From contig CAUYUJ010017660.1 of the NCBI GenBank assembly GCA_963575745.1, positions 636,501 to 700,500 of the forward strand: a DNA stretch of 64,000 bases, read 5' to 3'. Below are positions 31,216-43,795 of this stretch, piece after piece. The notes beneath the pieces were generated by a model. The model saw nothing but the letters and a program-made list of their open reading frames with translations. It did no database searches and was not told the DNA's origin. Position numbers and translations under genes: made by a program. The DNA comes from Prorocentrum cordatum. Its lineage: Eukaryota; Sar; Dinophyceae; Prorocentrales; Prorocentraceae. Position 1 is the first letter of the stretch. Each line of letters begins with the position of its first letter.

Positions 31216-32270
31216 CCCACAATGCGGTACTCACAGCTGCACGTGGTTGGATTTTACGCCAGGATGCTTTTTATTGGGTCGGCATGTTTGCACGCCTTGA
31301 GACCTTACACCTTAGGCGATGCTGAAGAAAACCTAAGTTTTCGGCCAGAGTCTCGATTATTCTTAACGTTTCAATGTAAATCCCAAGATGTTGATAGAAG
31401 TTCTGGGTTTTATTCAATTTCTGAGACTATGAATTTCTTAACCCATGATTTCTTAAGCATTTCGCAGGGTGTAGGCTGCAGGACCCCGTCCTTGTTCTCG
31501 GGACTCGGCGACTTCTCGAAGGAGCGCCCGTTCTTCGCCCGCCGTGCTCGGCTCTGCGTGCGACGTCCTCGTCCTCCTGCTGCTCCTCCTCCTCCTCCTC
31601 CTCCTCCTCCTCCTCCTCCTCAACTCCTCCTCCTCCTCCTCCTCCTCCCCCCTCCCCCCCCTCCTCGCCCATCCCTTCTCCATACAAACAGCTCCTTCCT
31701 CCACGCTCAGGCTCGCAGCAGGAGCGTCGACGCTGCGTTTCTCCACGCTCAGGCTCGCAGCAAGAGCGTGCTGTACGGGTCTTTAGGTGCCCGCTCCTTG
31801 CCGACGTCTCACGCCAGGTCTCGGATGCTACGACAGAGCTGCCAGTTTATTGTGGTGGGGATGAACACGTCGCAGTGGCACAGTGGCATCTCGGGCCCTG
31901 GCGCACTAGCAGCTGAAAATCCACCTTTCTGCATGCGATGCTCCAACTCGTTAGGAACATATGGTAATTTCGAGAACTCCGCCACTTGGCATGTTCGAAC
32001 TTCCAACCTTTTTCAGGTGAGGTTCTGCGCGGTCCTCCCTCAGGCACTGTCACTCTCTATCCCGCACTGATCGTCAGATTCCTTTTCTGATTTACTAATA
32101 GAGAGCACCTTATCTTACCACTGCATCTCCGCATGCGCTGATTGTGTGACCCACGTGCAGCGCGAAAGTTCTGCGAACGGCAGGGCGATGCTTGCGTGAG
32201 ATTATAGCCGGAGTGCAGTATCCCCAAACAGGGTTTTTAGACCCACCGCGGTTTTCAAGGTCGATTGCGT
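31216..32270. other. Mixed sequence with a (CTC)n tract, no gene recognised
   Basis: (CTC)n at about 31575-31650 and a 2x repeat of CTCCACGCTCAGGCTCGCAG at about 31699 and 31741. Otherwise unique sequence with only short frames. Confidence 0.5.
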
Positions 32271-32284
32271 GTATGGCATGTTAA

Positions 32285-34895
32285 AACATGCCTCCTCCTC
32301 CTCCTCCTCCTCCTCCTCCTCCACCTCCTCCTCCACCTCCTCTTCATCCCGAACGGCATCTCGGAGCCCAGAGTTGCAAGGATGTCTCCAGCGTAACGGG
32401 CTGGACCACCTCGCGCGCGGCATTTCGGACCCCAGAGTTGCCACGATGTCTCGGGCGAAACGTGCTGCGAGGAAGTCTCAGGCGAAACGGGCCGGACCAC
32501 CTCGAGCGCGGCGTCTCAGAGCTCCGAGTTGCGGGGGCCTCCTGGTGCCTCCTGGCGCCTCCTGGGGACTTCCTGGGGCTTCCTCCTGGGCCTCCTGTGG
32601 CCTCCTGGACCCCACCTGGGGCTTCCTGAAGCCTCTTGGGGCTCCAAGGGGGGATATCTAAAATGTGGCCGTCGGGGCCCCCCAAAAGGGGGCACACGAG
32701 CAGGAAAAATCAACTAATCGGCACCGGATGTATACTAACTTGACACGTTCTGATAGGGGGCCTCCTGGGGCCTCCTGGGAGCCTCCTGGCCCCAGGCTGG
32801 ACCACCTCTTGCGCAGCATCTGAGAGCTCAGAGTTGCGAGAATGTCTTGTGCGAAACGGGCCGGACCACCTTGCGCACGGCATCTCAGAGCTCAGAGTTG
32901 CGAGGATGTCTCAGGCGAGACGGGCCGGACCACCTCGCGCAGGGCATCTCGGAGTCCAGAGTTGCGAGGATGTCTCCAACGTGACGGGCTGGACCACCTC
33001 GCGCGCGGCATTTCGGACCCCAGAGTTGAGACGATGTCTCGGGCGAAACGTGCTGCGAGGAAGTCTCAGGCGAAACGGGCCGGACCACCTCGAGCGCGGC
33101 GTCTCAGAGCTCCGAGTTGCGGGGGCCTCCTGGGGCCTCCTGGTGACCTCCTGGGGCTTCCTCCTTGGCTTCCTGTGGCCTCCTGGACCCCACCTGGGGC
33201 TTCCTGAAGCCTCTTGGGGCTCCCAGGGGGGGATATCTAACATGTGGCCGTCGGGCCCTCCCAAAATGGGGGGGGGCCACAAGAGCAGGAAAAATCAACG
33301 AATCGACACCGGATTTGTATTAATTTGACACGTTCTGATAGGGGGCTGCGGCTTCCTGAAGCTCTCTGGGGCCTCCTGGGGCTCCCAGGGTCTCAGGGGG
33401 GATATGTAACATGTGGTCTTCTGGGCCCCCAGGCTGGACCACCTCTTGCGCGGCATCTGGGAGCTCAGAGTTGCGAGAATGTCTTGTGCGAAACGGGCCG
33501 GACCAACTTGCGCACGGCATCTCAGAGCTCAGAGTTGCAAGGATGTCTCAGGCGAGACGGGCCGGTGTCTCGGGCGAAATGTGCCGCGAGGAAGTCTCAG
33601 GCGAAACGGGCCGGACCACCTCGAGCGCGGCGTCTCAGAGCTCCGAGTTGCGGGGGCCTCCTGGTGCCTCCTGGCGCCTCCTGGGGACCTCCTGGGGCTT
33701 CCTCCTGGGCCTCCTGTGGCCTCCTGAACTCCACCTGGGGTTTCCTGAAGCCTCTTGGGGCTCCCAGGGGGGATGTCTAACCTGTGGCCGCTTGGGCCCC
33801 TCAAAATGAAGGGCGGGGCACAAGAGCAGGAAAAATCAACGAATCGGCACCGGATGTGTATTAACTTGACACGTTCTGATAGGGGGCCTCCTGGGGCCTC
33901 CTGGGAGCCTCCTGGGAATCTCCTGGGGACCCCTGGGGCCTGTCCTGGGCGTCCTGCGGCCTCCTGGAGCTCTCTTGGGCCTCCTGGGGCTCCCAGGGTC
34001 CCAGGGAGGATATGTAACATGTGGTCTTCTGGGCCCCCAGGCTGGAACACCTCTTGCGCGGCATCTGGGAGCTCAGAGTTGCGAGACTGTCTTGTGCGAA
34101 ACAGGCCGGACCACCTTGCGCACGGCATCTCAGAGCTCAGAGTTGCGAGGATGTCTCAGGCGAGACGGGCCGGACCACCTCGCGCAGGGCATCTCAGAGC
34201 TCAGAAGTTCGAGGATGTCTCAGGCGGGCTCCCAGGGTCCCAGGGAGGATATGTAACATGTGGTCTCCTGGGCCCCCAGGCTGGACCACCTCTTGCGCGG
34301 CATCTGGGAGCTCAGAGTTGCGAGAATGTCTTGTGCGAAACAGGCTGGACCACCTTGCGCACGGCATCTCAGAGCTCAGAGTTGCGAGGATGTCTCAGGC
34401 GAGACGGGCCGGACCACCTCGCGCAGTGCATCTCAGAGCTCAGAAGTTCGAGGATGTCTCAGACGAAACGGGCCGGACCACCTCTCGCGCGGCATCTCCG
34501 AGGTCAGAGTTTCGAGGATATCTCAGGCGAAACGGGCCAGACCACCTCGCGCAGGGCCTCTCAGAGCTCAGAGTTTCGAGGATGTCTCAGGTGAAACGGC
34601 CCGGACCACCTCTCGCACGGCACCTCGGGGCTCAGAGTTTCGAGGATGTCTCAAGCGAAACGGCCTGGACCACCTCTCGCGCGGCGTCCCGGAGCGCAAC
34701 TTTTCGAGGATGTCTCAGGCGAAACGGCCAATCCCGGCCAACTCAGAAACGAGAGTTGTGAGGATGTCTCAAGCGAAACGGCCGGGACCATCAAATTTTG
34801 GTGAGGATGTCTCTGCTCCGACTTCCCTCGGCCGGAGTGAGCTTCTATCACAACAGCACCCCGTTCAGCAAGCTGTTTGGGGAAAAAGCAATCCC
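32285..34895. repeat. Higher-order repeat block A
   Basis: Alternates (i) a ~64-bp unit (GAGGATGTCTCAGGCGAAAC, then GGGCCGGACCACCTCGCG, CATCTCAGAGCTCAGAGTTG), (ii) a GGGGCCTCCTGGGGC-type decamer-like run and (iii) a spacer with GCACAAGAGCAGGAAAAATC and ACACGTTCTGATAGGGGGCC. Spacer landmarks recur near 32692, 33277 and 33818. It ends with the short conserved coding-like segment at 34807. Confidence 0.85.
34807..34890 (+). other. Conserved 27-codon segment, copy 1
   Basis: ATG-started SLLRLPSAGVSFYHNSTPFS... The second copy at 38444 differs by seven bases, five of them synonymous. Possibly the remnant of a real exon carried with the repeat block. Confidence 0.4.
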
Positions 34896-35335
34896 TGGGA
34901 CAAGATCGAGAGGTCCGCGGACGCACGTCTCGAAACAAACATTTGGACGTCGGATGTCTGGGGATGGCGGGAGGCAAGGCGCGCATGGCGGATGCTGAGG
35001 CAGCAAAGTGACGGAGACGGCGACGGGGAGGCGGAGGCAGAGGCACAGCAGCGAAAGGCGAGAGGCGCGAGGAGGAAGGAGGGAAGAGGAGGCAGGCGGG
35101 AGGCAAGAGGAGGGAGGTGGGAGAAATGAGAGAGGTTCCAGGCAGAACGGGGCACACCATCTCGTGCGCAGCATCTCGAAGAACCCTGACGAAGAACCGG
35201 TCCCGGGGACGAGATCGAGAGGTCCGCGGGCGCACGTCTCGAAACAAAAATCGTGACGTCGGATGTCTGCGGAGGGCGGAAGGCAGGGCGCGCATGGCGG
35301 CATTTCGGAGCTTCGCATTGTGAGGATGGCTCGGG
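34895..35335. repeat. Copies 1 and 2 of a ~100-bp dispersed unit
   Basis: GATCGAGAGGTCCGCGG, then ACGTCGGATGTCTG and GGCGCGCATGGCGG, at about 34902 and 35213. A third copy lies at about 35702. Confidence 0.8.
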
Positions 35336-35339
35336 AGAA

Positions 35340-38300
35340 ACGGACTGGACCACCTCGCGTGCGGCATTTCGGAGCTCAGTATTGGAAGGATGCCCCAAGC
35401 GAAACCGGCCGTTCTACCTCTCGACTCCCGTTAAGCCCTCTCCTCCTCCTCCTCCTCCTCCTCCTCCTTCGCACGTTTTGAGACGTCGCTAACAGGTATA
35501 TACAAATCCTGTTTGGGGAACCCTGTCTCGGAGCCCAGAGTTGCGAGGATGTCGCAGGTCGCACCTGGTCGACGAGTAAGCTGTCGGGTCGGCACAGTGA
35601 GAGGCTCCACCGCCATGCTGTGAACTCAGAAGCAACTTTAAGAGGAAGCGGGGGAGGGCGCGGAAGCGGGGGGGCATGTCGTGATGGTTCCCTCGGGGAT
35701 GATATCGAGAGGTACGCGGCGCGCGTCTCAAAAGAAAAATCGTGACGTCGGATGTCTGGGGAGGGCGGAAGGCAGTGCGCGCATGACGGATGCGGAGGCG
35801 GCAGAAACGACGACGGCGGGGACGGGGAGGCGGAGGCAGAGGCGCAGCAGCGGGAGGCGGGAGGCGGGAGGAGGGAGGAGGGAAGAGGAACCAGGCGGGA
35901 AGTGGGAAGAGGGAGGCGGGAGAAGGAATGAGAGAGGTTGTGATTGGAGCTCCTGTGCTACGAAACGTCTCAGGCAGAATGGGCCAGACCATCTCGCGCG
36001 CAACATCTTCGAGCCTCGCATTGCGAGGATGGCTCAATCGAAACGGGCCGGACCACCTCGCGAGCGACATCTTGGAGCTCAGTATTGGAAGGATGTCTCA
36101 AACGAAACGGGCCGGACAATCTTTCGCACACGTTTTGACAAGTCCACATCGCACTCGCTTCCCGTTAGGTCCTCTCCTGCAACTTCCATGCTCCCGCCTT
36201 CTCCCTTCTCCTCCTCCTCCTCCTCCTCCTCCTCCTCCTCCTCCTCCTCCTCCTCGACCTCCTCTTCATCCCGAACGGCATCTCGGAGCCTAGAGTTGCG
36301 AGGATGTCTCCAGCGTAACGGGCTGGACCACCTCGCGCGCGGCATCTCGGACCCCAGAGTTGCGACGATGTCTCGGGCGAAACGTGCTGCGAGGAAGTCT
36401 CAGGCGAAACGGGCCGGACCACCTCGAGCGCGGCGTCTCAGAGCTCCGAGTTGCGGGGGCCTCCTGGTGCCTCCTGGGGCCTCCTGGGGACCTCCTGGGG
36501 CTTCCTCCTGGGCCTCCTGTGGCCTCCTGAACTCCACCTGGGGTTTCCTGACGCTTCTTGGGGCTCCCAGGGTGGATATCAAACCGGTGGCCATTTGGGC
36601 CTCTCCAAATGGAGAGGGGGGGCACAAGAGCAGGAAACATCAACGAATCGACACCGGATGTGTGTTAACTTCACACGTTGTGATAGGCGGCCTCCTGGGG
36701 CCTCCTGGGATCCTCCCAGGAATCTCCTGGGGACCCCTGGGGCCTGTCCTTGGCGTCCTGCGGCCTCCTGGAGCTCTCTGGGGCCTCCCCCTCCTCCTGC
36801 CTGCTCCCTCATGCACATCATCCGCCTCCTCCTTCTCCCTTCCATCTCCTCCTCCTCCTCCTCCTCCTCCTCCTCCTCCTCCTCCTCCTCCTCCTCCTCC
36901 TCCACCTCCTCTTCATCCCGAACGGCATCTCGGAGCTTAGAGTTGCGAGGATGTGTCCAGCGTAACGGGCTGGACCACCTCGCGCGCGGCATCTCGGACC
37001 CCAGAGTTGCGACGATGTCTCGGGCGAAACGTGCTGCGAGGAAGTCTCAGGCGAAACGGGCCGGACCACCTCGAGCGCGGCGTCTCAGAGCTCCGAGTTG
37101 CGGGGGCCTCCTGGGGCCTCCTGGGACCTCCTGGTGACCTCCTGGGGCTTCCTCCTGGGCCTCCTGTGGCCTCCTGGACCCCACCTGGGGCTTCCTGAAG
37201 CCTCTTGGGGCTCCCAGCCGGGATATCTAACCTGTGGCCATTTGGGCCTCTCCAAATGGAGGGGGGGGGCACAAGAGCAGGAAAAATCAACGAATCGACA
37301 CCGGATGTGTATTAACTTGACACGTTCTGATAGGGGGCCTCCTGGGGCCTCCTGGGAGCCTCCTGGGAATCTCCTGGAGACCCCTGGGGCCTGTCCTGGG
37401 CGTCCTGCGGCCTCCTGGTGCCTCCTGGGGCCTCCTGGGGACCTCCTGGAGCTTCCTCCTGGGCCTCCTGTGGCCTCCTGAACTCCACCTGAGGTTTCCT
37501 GAAGCCTCTTGGGGCTCCCAGAGGGGATATCTAACCTGTGGCCGCTTGGGCCCCTCAAAATGGGCACAAGAGCAGGAAAAATCAACGAATCGACACCGGA
37601 TGTGTATTAAGTGGACACGTTCTGATAGAGGGCCTCCTGGGGCCTCCTGGGAGCCTCCTGGGAATCTCCTGGGGGCCCCTGCGGCCTGTCCTGGGCGTCC
37701 TGCGGCCTCCTGGACCTCTCTGGGGCCTCCTGAGGCTCGCAGGGTTCCTTGGAGGATATGTAACATGTGGTCTTCTGGGCGCCCAGGCTGGACCACCTCT
37801 TGCGTGGCATCTGGGAGCTCAGAGTTGCGAGACTGTCTTGTGCGAAACAGGCGAGACCACCTTGCGCACGGCATCTCAGAGCTCAGAGTTGCCAGGATGT
37901 CTCAGGCGAGACGGGCCAGACCACCTCGCGCAGGGCATCTCAGAGCTCAGAAGTTCGAGGATGTCTCAGGCGAAACGGGCCGGACCACCTCTCGCGTGGC
38001 ATCTCCGAAGTCAGAGTTTCGAGGATGTCTCAGGCGAAACGGGCCGGACCACCTCGCGCAAGGCATCGCAGAGCTCAGAGTTTCGAGGATGTCTCAGGCG
38101 AAACGGCCCGGACCACCTCTCGCGTGGCATCTCCGAAGTCAGAGTTTCGAGGATGTCTCAGGCGAAACGGGCCGGACCACCTCGCGCAAGGCATCGCAGA
38201 GCTCAGAGTTTCGAGGATGTCTCAGGCGAAACGGCCCGGACCACCTCTCGCACAGCACCTCGGGGCTCAGAGTTTCGAGGATGTCTCAAGCGAAACGGCC

Positions 38301-38530
38301 CGGACCACCTCAGGTGCGGCGTCCCGGAGCGCAATTTTTTGAGGATGTCTCAGGCGAAACGGCCAATCCCGGCCAACTCAGAAACGAGAGTTGTGAGGAT
38401 GTCTCAAGCGAAACGGCCAAAACCATAAAATGTTTGTGAGGATGTGTCTCTGCTCCGCGTTCCCTCGGCCGGAGTTAGTTTTTACTACAACAGCACCCCG
38501 TTCAGCAAGCTGTTTGGGGAAAAAAGAGAG
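35340..38530. repeat. Higher-order repeat block B
   Basis: Same modules and order as block A, including (CTC)n tracts at 36205-36255 and 36847-36902, spacer landmarks near 36621, 37269 and 37564, a run of the 64-bp unit (37820-38420), and the same terminal segment at 38444. Long frames cross it because the modules are stop-poor. Confidence 0.85.
38444..38525 (+). other. Conserved 27-codon segment, copy 2
   Basis: GTG-started SLLRVPSAGVSFYYNSTPFS... See copy 1 at 34807. Confidence 0.4.
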
Positions 38531-39085
38531 GCCCAAGATTGCCCTGGGAAGATCCCAAGATGCTCCACGAGCGGTGCCAGAGACGTTCCAAGAGTCCCCC
38601 AGGAGGCAAGCATCATTGATGCTCCTTCGGGCTTCGCTTTACATTCGCGACCTAATGGATTCTTTCAAGCAAGCGTCCAGGGCGGTCCAAGGAGCACGCC
38701 TGAGAGAGCCCCGCGGGGGCTCCCCCAGCTGGCCCCAGCTGCTCCCCAGGCTGGGCCCCAGACGGCCCTCGAGAGGCACGGGACGTCCCAGGAGGACGCC
38801 ACGAAGGCTCCCAGAGACGGCCTCCGAGAGACCCCCGAGACGGCCCAGAGGGGTGCGGCCGGCCCGTGAGGGCCCCGGGGGCAGTCGGAGAGGGCCCCGA
38901 GAGGGCACGGCGGGGAGCCCCATCAAAGGGCGCCCCCAGGCAGCTCGAGAGGGCGCCCCAGGAGAGGCCTCCAGAGCCCCTTTCAGATCGCGGGGGCAGC
39001 TGCTCGCCACACGCGCAGTCCCCTGCGCTCCCCTGTGCGGGTCGTGCGTGGCGGTCCCCCCCCCCCCTTCCACCCCTAATTAGGT
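38530..39085. repeat. Degenerate Pro/Arg-type repeat
   Basis: Short CCCC(A/C)GAG(A/G)GGC-type units with no stable period. Related tracts occur at 41270-41720, 42950-43760 and 53190-53480. Confidence 0.6.
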
Positions 39086-39500
39086 GCACGCGCCTGAGCT
39101 AGGCACGGCGCCGCCGAGGCGCTTGACCGCTCGCTCTGCGCGCGCGCGTCGCAAAGAAAAGAAGAGTCTTTTCGAATTCGGCCACCAGGTGCCTTGGGTT
39201 TCTCTTGGGTTTCGATGCTCTTGCGATGGAAAGCGTGGCGCTCCCACACAAAGAATCCATGGACGGCCTGGGGTCTCAGGGATGGGTTTCTTGTGGGAGG
39301 TTTCTTGTGGTCGAGCTCCTACCATATTTGGATACAGGGGCGTTGCGGTTCCACACCAGTTCGCCACATCAGTCCCTGTCAAAAAAGCAGCCTTGTGGCG
39401 GTGACTCCCGCAGGCGTCGTCGGTACTCTTCCTCCTGCTCCTCACCGACCTTCGCCTCTTTATGCTTCTCTCTTCGTCTTCCTCCCCATCGTCGCCCCCT
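39086..39500. other. Unique sequence, no gene recognised
   Basis: No supported reading frame on either strand. Confidence 0.4.
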
Positions 39501-39504
39501 CCTC

Positions 39505-39690
39505 CCCTTCCTCCTCCCTTCCTCCTCCTCCTCCTCCTCCCTCCTCCTCCTCCTCCTCCTCCTCCTCCTCCTCCTCCTCCTCTCCTCCTCCTCCTCCTCC
39601 TCCTCCTCCTCCTCCTCCTCCTCCTCCTCCTCCCTCCTCCTCCTCCTCCTCCTCCTCCTCCTCCTCCTCCTCCTCCTCCTCCTCCTCGTC
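39505..39690. repeat. (TCC)n microsatellite
   Basis: About 180 bp of TCC triplets with a few phase slips. Confidence 0.95.
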
Positions 39691-40132
39691 TCCTTAGAAA
39701 AACAACCCTTCCCTGTCGTGCCACCAGACGTGTCCGCAGGCTGGGCCTTTTTATAACGTATTATCCTGAAACGGAGAAAACTCAGACAGTTACACGGATG
39801 GAGGGCCGACTGTTGTCAACATGCGGCTCGCCCCAGCGCAGCGCACATTCGTCGTAAACGTTTGCAACAGTTACCCGTCGTAAGCGCTTGGAGGCTGGCC
39901 CGTTTAAAAAATGAGGCGCTCGCCTGAGGGCTCGTGATTTGTATTTCCACAGTTGCTATCCCGCACGCTCATTGTAACGGGACTTGGAGGGGATCGGTGG
40001 GTAATGCATGCATGCAGCACAAGCATCGGCGGTTCCGTGTGTGACTCGAATAGCCAGTGCCCGACCAGTGGCCCGACCATGCCTTTCCCGGACTTGCTTC
40101 GCACGTCGGACTCCACATCATGAGGTCCCAGC

Positions 40133-40359
40133 GACATATGTCGCCGCGCCGTTTGTTCCGACGCGCGGCTTTTCGTGTTGGGGAAGGCGCCTCGGCCACC
40201 AGGGCAAACGCCGCCTCGGGCGCGATGGGCTCGCCGTGGGGTTTGCCGCGCGGTGGCCTCGTCTACTTGGGGTGCGGGGCGCAGGGTTTGCCGTGGCTCT
40301 GCCCTGGTGTCGGCGTCGTCCATTGGGCGCGTTCAGAACAAACGGCGCGGCGACATGTC
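40133..40359. repeat. Inverted repeat pair flanking 177 bp
   Basis: GTCGCCGCGCCGTTTGTTC within 40133-40158 is inverted at 40336-40359 (GAACAAACGGCGCGGCGAC). Arms of 24 and 26 bp differ only by a 2-nt AT indel. Possible small TIR element; no target duplication identified. Confidence 0.65.
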
Positions 40360-40369
40360 TACACCACAG

Positions 40370-41260
40370 CACCTCTTGGGGAGCGCAGCTTAGCCGCAGG
40401 GTGCCGCGAATTACACCCGCCCGCGCGCCGCCGGAGTGCCAGGGAGCTGCCGAGGAGCGTGCCCGACGCCGTGCCAGCCAGAAGGGCGAGGTCATAGTCC
40501 CGCCTTTCGTTCAAGATTTCTTGGGGGCGATCCCCAGTCGCTGGCACGGGCCACGGGCTTGTAGGCGAGAGCTCTGCGAATCCATTCGGACATCACCCAC
40601 ACCGACGAAAGGGCCCTCTCACGCATGCGAAGTGTTGTAGGCCGAGAACATGTGGTGTTGTACGTGTCACAAGCCCGAGCATTTTACTGAGATTCATGGG
40701 CTTGGGAGGAGGATGAAGAAAAGGGGGGAACGGGAAATGGAGGAGGGGGTGGGCGGTAGTGGGGGAGGGGGATGAGAAGGATAGAAGCATATTAGCAGGA
40801 GGAAGGGGAATAAGCGGAGGAGGACGAGCTACGAAGGAAACATGATGAGGCGTAGGCTGATGATGAGAAGTGCGATGATACAGACGAGGCGGAGCAGAAG
40901 CAGGTGCTGAATGCCATGGCGGGTGACTGGTGGTAGTTGTGATTGTGCGGGGGAGGAGGATGGATGGGGGGGAGAAGGAGATCGAGGCTCACCGACTTCC
41001 GCATCCAAGCCCGACAAATGATTCAAGCTCGATTGCCCAGTGCTGATCCGAGACAAGCCATACCAGGTAATCCAGTACAGGATGGGCTACGCATCGACCG
41101 GATCATCTGAGCTACAAGCCCCGGCTAGCCAATCTAGACAGACGTAAGTCTCGACAGGTTCAACGTTAGCGCTAGGTGTGCGTGCGAATCTGAGCAACTC
41201 AAACCGATTCTTTGCCAACATGGGCTGGAAAGAGCTATTTCATAAGGTGTGTGGAGACAT
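40370..41260. other. No recognised gene
   Basis: Mixed sequence; 40690-41000 is purine-rich. No tRNA cloverleaf could be assembled by eye. Confidence 0.4.
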
Positions 41261-41269
41261 GGGCCAGGA

Positions 41270-41720
41270 GGGCTCTAAGAGGCCTTTCTGGAGAGGGCTC
41301 CGAGTCGCCGAGCGATCTGTCCAAGACACTGCAGATGGCCTCCAGACGGCTCAAGAGGCCTCCAAGACATCTCAAGAGGCCTTCAATAGCCCTCCCAACA
41401 AAGCTCCAAGAGGTGAACATCGTCCCATTTCCGTCAGATAACCTACATTTTTAGCATGTGCGACTTTTCGGCCTCCACGGCGTCGAAGACGGCCGATCAC
41501 CCCACAACGACCCACGAGGCCTCGAAGAGGGCCCCGAGACGCCCCAAGAGGGCCCCACGACGGCCCGAGAAGCGCCCAAGACGACCCAAGAGGGTCCCTA
41601 GAGGAGCACAAGAGGGGAACCTCGATTTGAGATTTCGAGCCCTCTGCCCAAGAGCCCCCGCCCAAGGGCTCCCAATCAGCCCCCAAGAAGCCCCATGCAG
41701 CCTCCTGACAGGTCCCAGTA
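41270..41720. repeat. Degenerate CCAAGAGGC-type repeats
   Basis: Units such as CTCAAGAGGCCTCCAAGAC and GCCCCAAGAGGGCCCC recur without a fixed period. Confidence 0.6.
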
Positions 41721-41821
41721 GCTGTCCTCCAGACTCACAAACGACCGCGCGCCGTAGCCGTCCCAACCCGATCATATACCGAACCGAGGAACAATTAGTA
41801 CGGCGACGGTCAGAAAATCAG

Positions 41822-42895
41822 CAACCACACACGCACACACCCACACACCCACACAACTAGACACCCAGACACCCACACACCCAAACATCCACACACCCAC
41901 ACACCCACACACGCACACCCACACCCACACCCACACCCACACTCACACCCACACCCACGCACGCACGCACACACACACACACACACGCACACACGCGCGC
42001 ACACACACACGCACACACACAACACACGAGACACACAACACACAGTATACAACACATACAACACACACACCACAACACAACATTGCGTAACACAACACAA
42101 CACACCACAACACAACACACAACACGACACAACATACCATAACACAACACACACACAACACGCAACAACACGCACACACGCACACACGCGCACACACGCG
42201 CACACCACACAACACACAACACACACCACACAACCAACACACGACACACAACACAACACACAACACACAACACACATTCACACACGTACACACGTGATCA
42301 CACACGCACGCTCAAAACACACAACACACAACACACACCACACAACACACAACACACAACACACAACACACAGCACACAACACACAACACACAACACACA
42401 ACGCACAACACACAACACACAACACACAAGACAACACAACACAACACAACACACAACACAACACAACACAACACAACACAACACAACACAACACAACCCA
42501 ACACAACACAACACAGCACAGCACAGCACAGCACAACACAACACAACACAACACACAACAACACAACACACCACAAAACAACACAGTATAGTATCGCACA
42601 GCACAGCACAAGACTCACTGGCGCGCGCGCGCACGCACGCACGCACGCACGCTCGTACGTTCGCACGCACGCACACGCGAACCCACCCACCCACACACCC
42701 ACCCACCCACCCACCCACCGACCCACCCGCACGCACGCACGCACGCACGCACGCTCCGCACACACACACACTCACCATACACAACACACACAACACAACA
42801 CACAAAACACACACAACACACAACAACACACAACAACACACAGAACACACCTACACGCAATCACACATCATCACGCACGTAGATGTACGCATACA
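41822..42895. repeat. (CA)/(ACAAC) repeat tract, about 1 kb
   Basis: Begins as CACACC/CACACG repeats, becomes ACACAACACA repeats, then CACG and CCCA tetranucleotides at 42630-42760. Cys/Val-rich ORFs on the minus strand are artefacts. Confidence 0.95.
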
Positions 42896-42949
42896 TAACA
42901 CGGCGTGGGCGTTGTGGGGGCCAAGACAGGCTGCCTCAAACCTCCATGG

Positions 42950-43790
42950 CTGGACCGGGGGCTTGGGACTATGGCCCCAATACGGTCTCAGAGGGCCTCA
43001 AGGCGGCCCTCGAGCCCGCCAAGATGTCCCCAGATGGCTTCCAGACGCTCCAGAAGGTTTCCAAAGACGGCCCCAAGAGCCCCCCAAGAGGCTCGCAAGG
43101 GCCTTCCAAGAGCCCTCCAGGAGGCCAACATCCTTCAAGGAAGACCGGAGGAAAACCACTGTTAAAAGAGATTTTGCCTTTTCGTTTCCAAGGGGCTTCT
43201 GAGGCTTCAGGAGAGTTCGAAAATGGCCCCAGAGGAGCCCCAGAGACCAGAGAGGCCCAAGACGGTCGACTAGGGCCCCAAGGCCCCCTTCAAGGTGGCT
43301 CCGAGACGGCCGAAGATGGTTTCGAGACAGCCCTCAAACCCGCCGAGACGCGGATGGCCTCGAGGCGGCCACAGACAGCTATAGGTGGCCTCAAGACGGC
43401 CCCAAGATGCCCCCAACAGGCCCCCTGAAGGTCCAAAGAGTTTCCCAAGAGGCCTCCAAGAGGCCCCCCAGGAGACCGAAAGCCCTTCAGAAAAGCAAGT
43501 GGACAACCATCGGTTTTTCAAGATCTCGCCTTTTCGCTTCCAAGGGGTTTCTGAGGCCAGGATGGTCCAACAATGGCTGCAGAGGAGCCCCAGGGAGGCC
43601 CCAGACGGTCGACTGGGGCCCCCAAGACCCTGCAGGATGGCTACGAGACGGCCCAGGACAGCTTCGAGGCAGCCCTCGAGCCCGCCGAGGCGGCCCCAGA
43701 CGGCCTCCAGACGGCCCCAGGCAGCTCCAGATGGCCCCAAGACGGCCTCCTCCTGCTCCTCCTCCTCCTCCTCCTCCTCCTCCTCCGGGC
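42950..43790. repeat. Degenerate CAAGACGGCC-type repeats with a short (CTC)n
   Basis: Contains a larger duplication: the block with TTTCGCTTCCAAGGGGTTTC near 43530 resembles that with TTTCGTTTCCAAGGGGCTTC near 43179, about 350 bp apart. Immediately upstream of the retrotransposon ORFs. Confidence 0.6.
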
Positions 43791-43795
43791 GCCAC

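Noticed and set aside
41000-41160. tRNA-like segment
   Set aside because: No complete cloverleaf or conserved T-loop could be found by eye.
43385-43790. Upstream extension of the small retrotransposon ORF
   Set aside because: The sequence is degenerate Pro/Arg repeat and (CTC)n.
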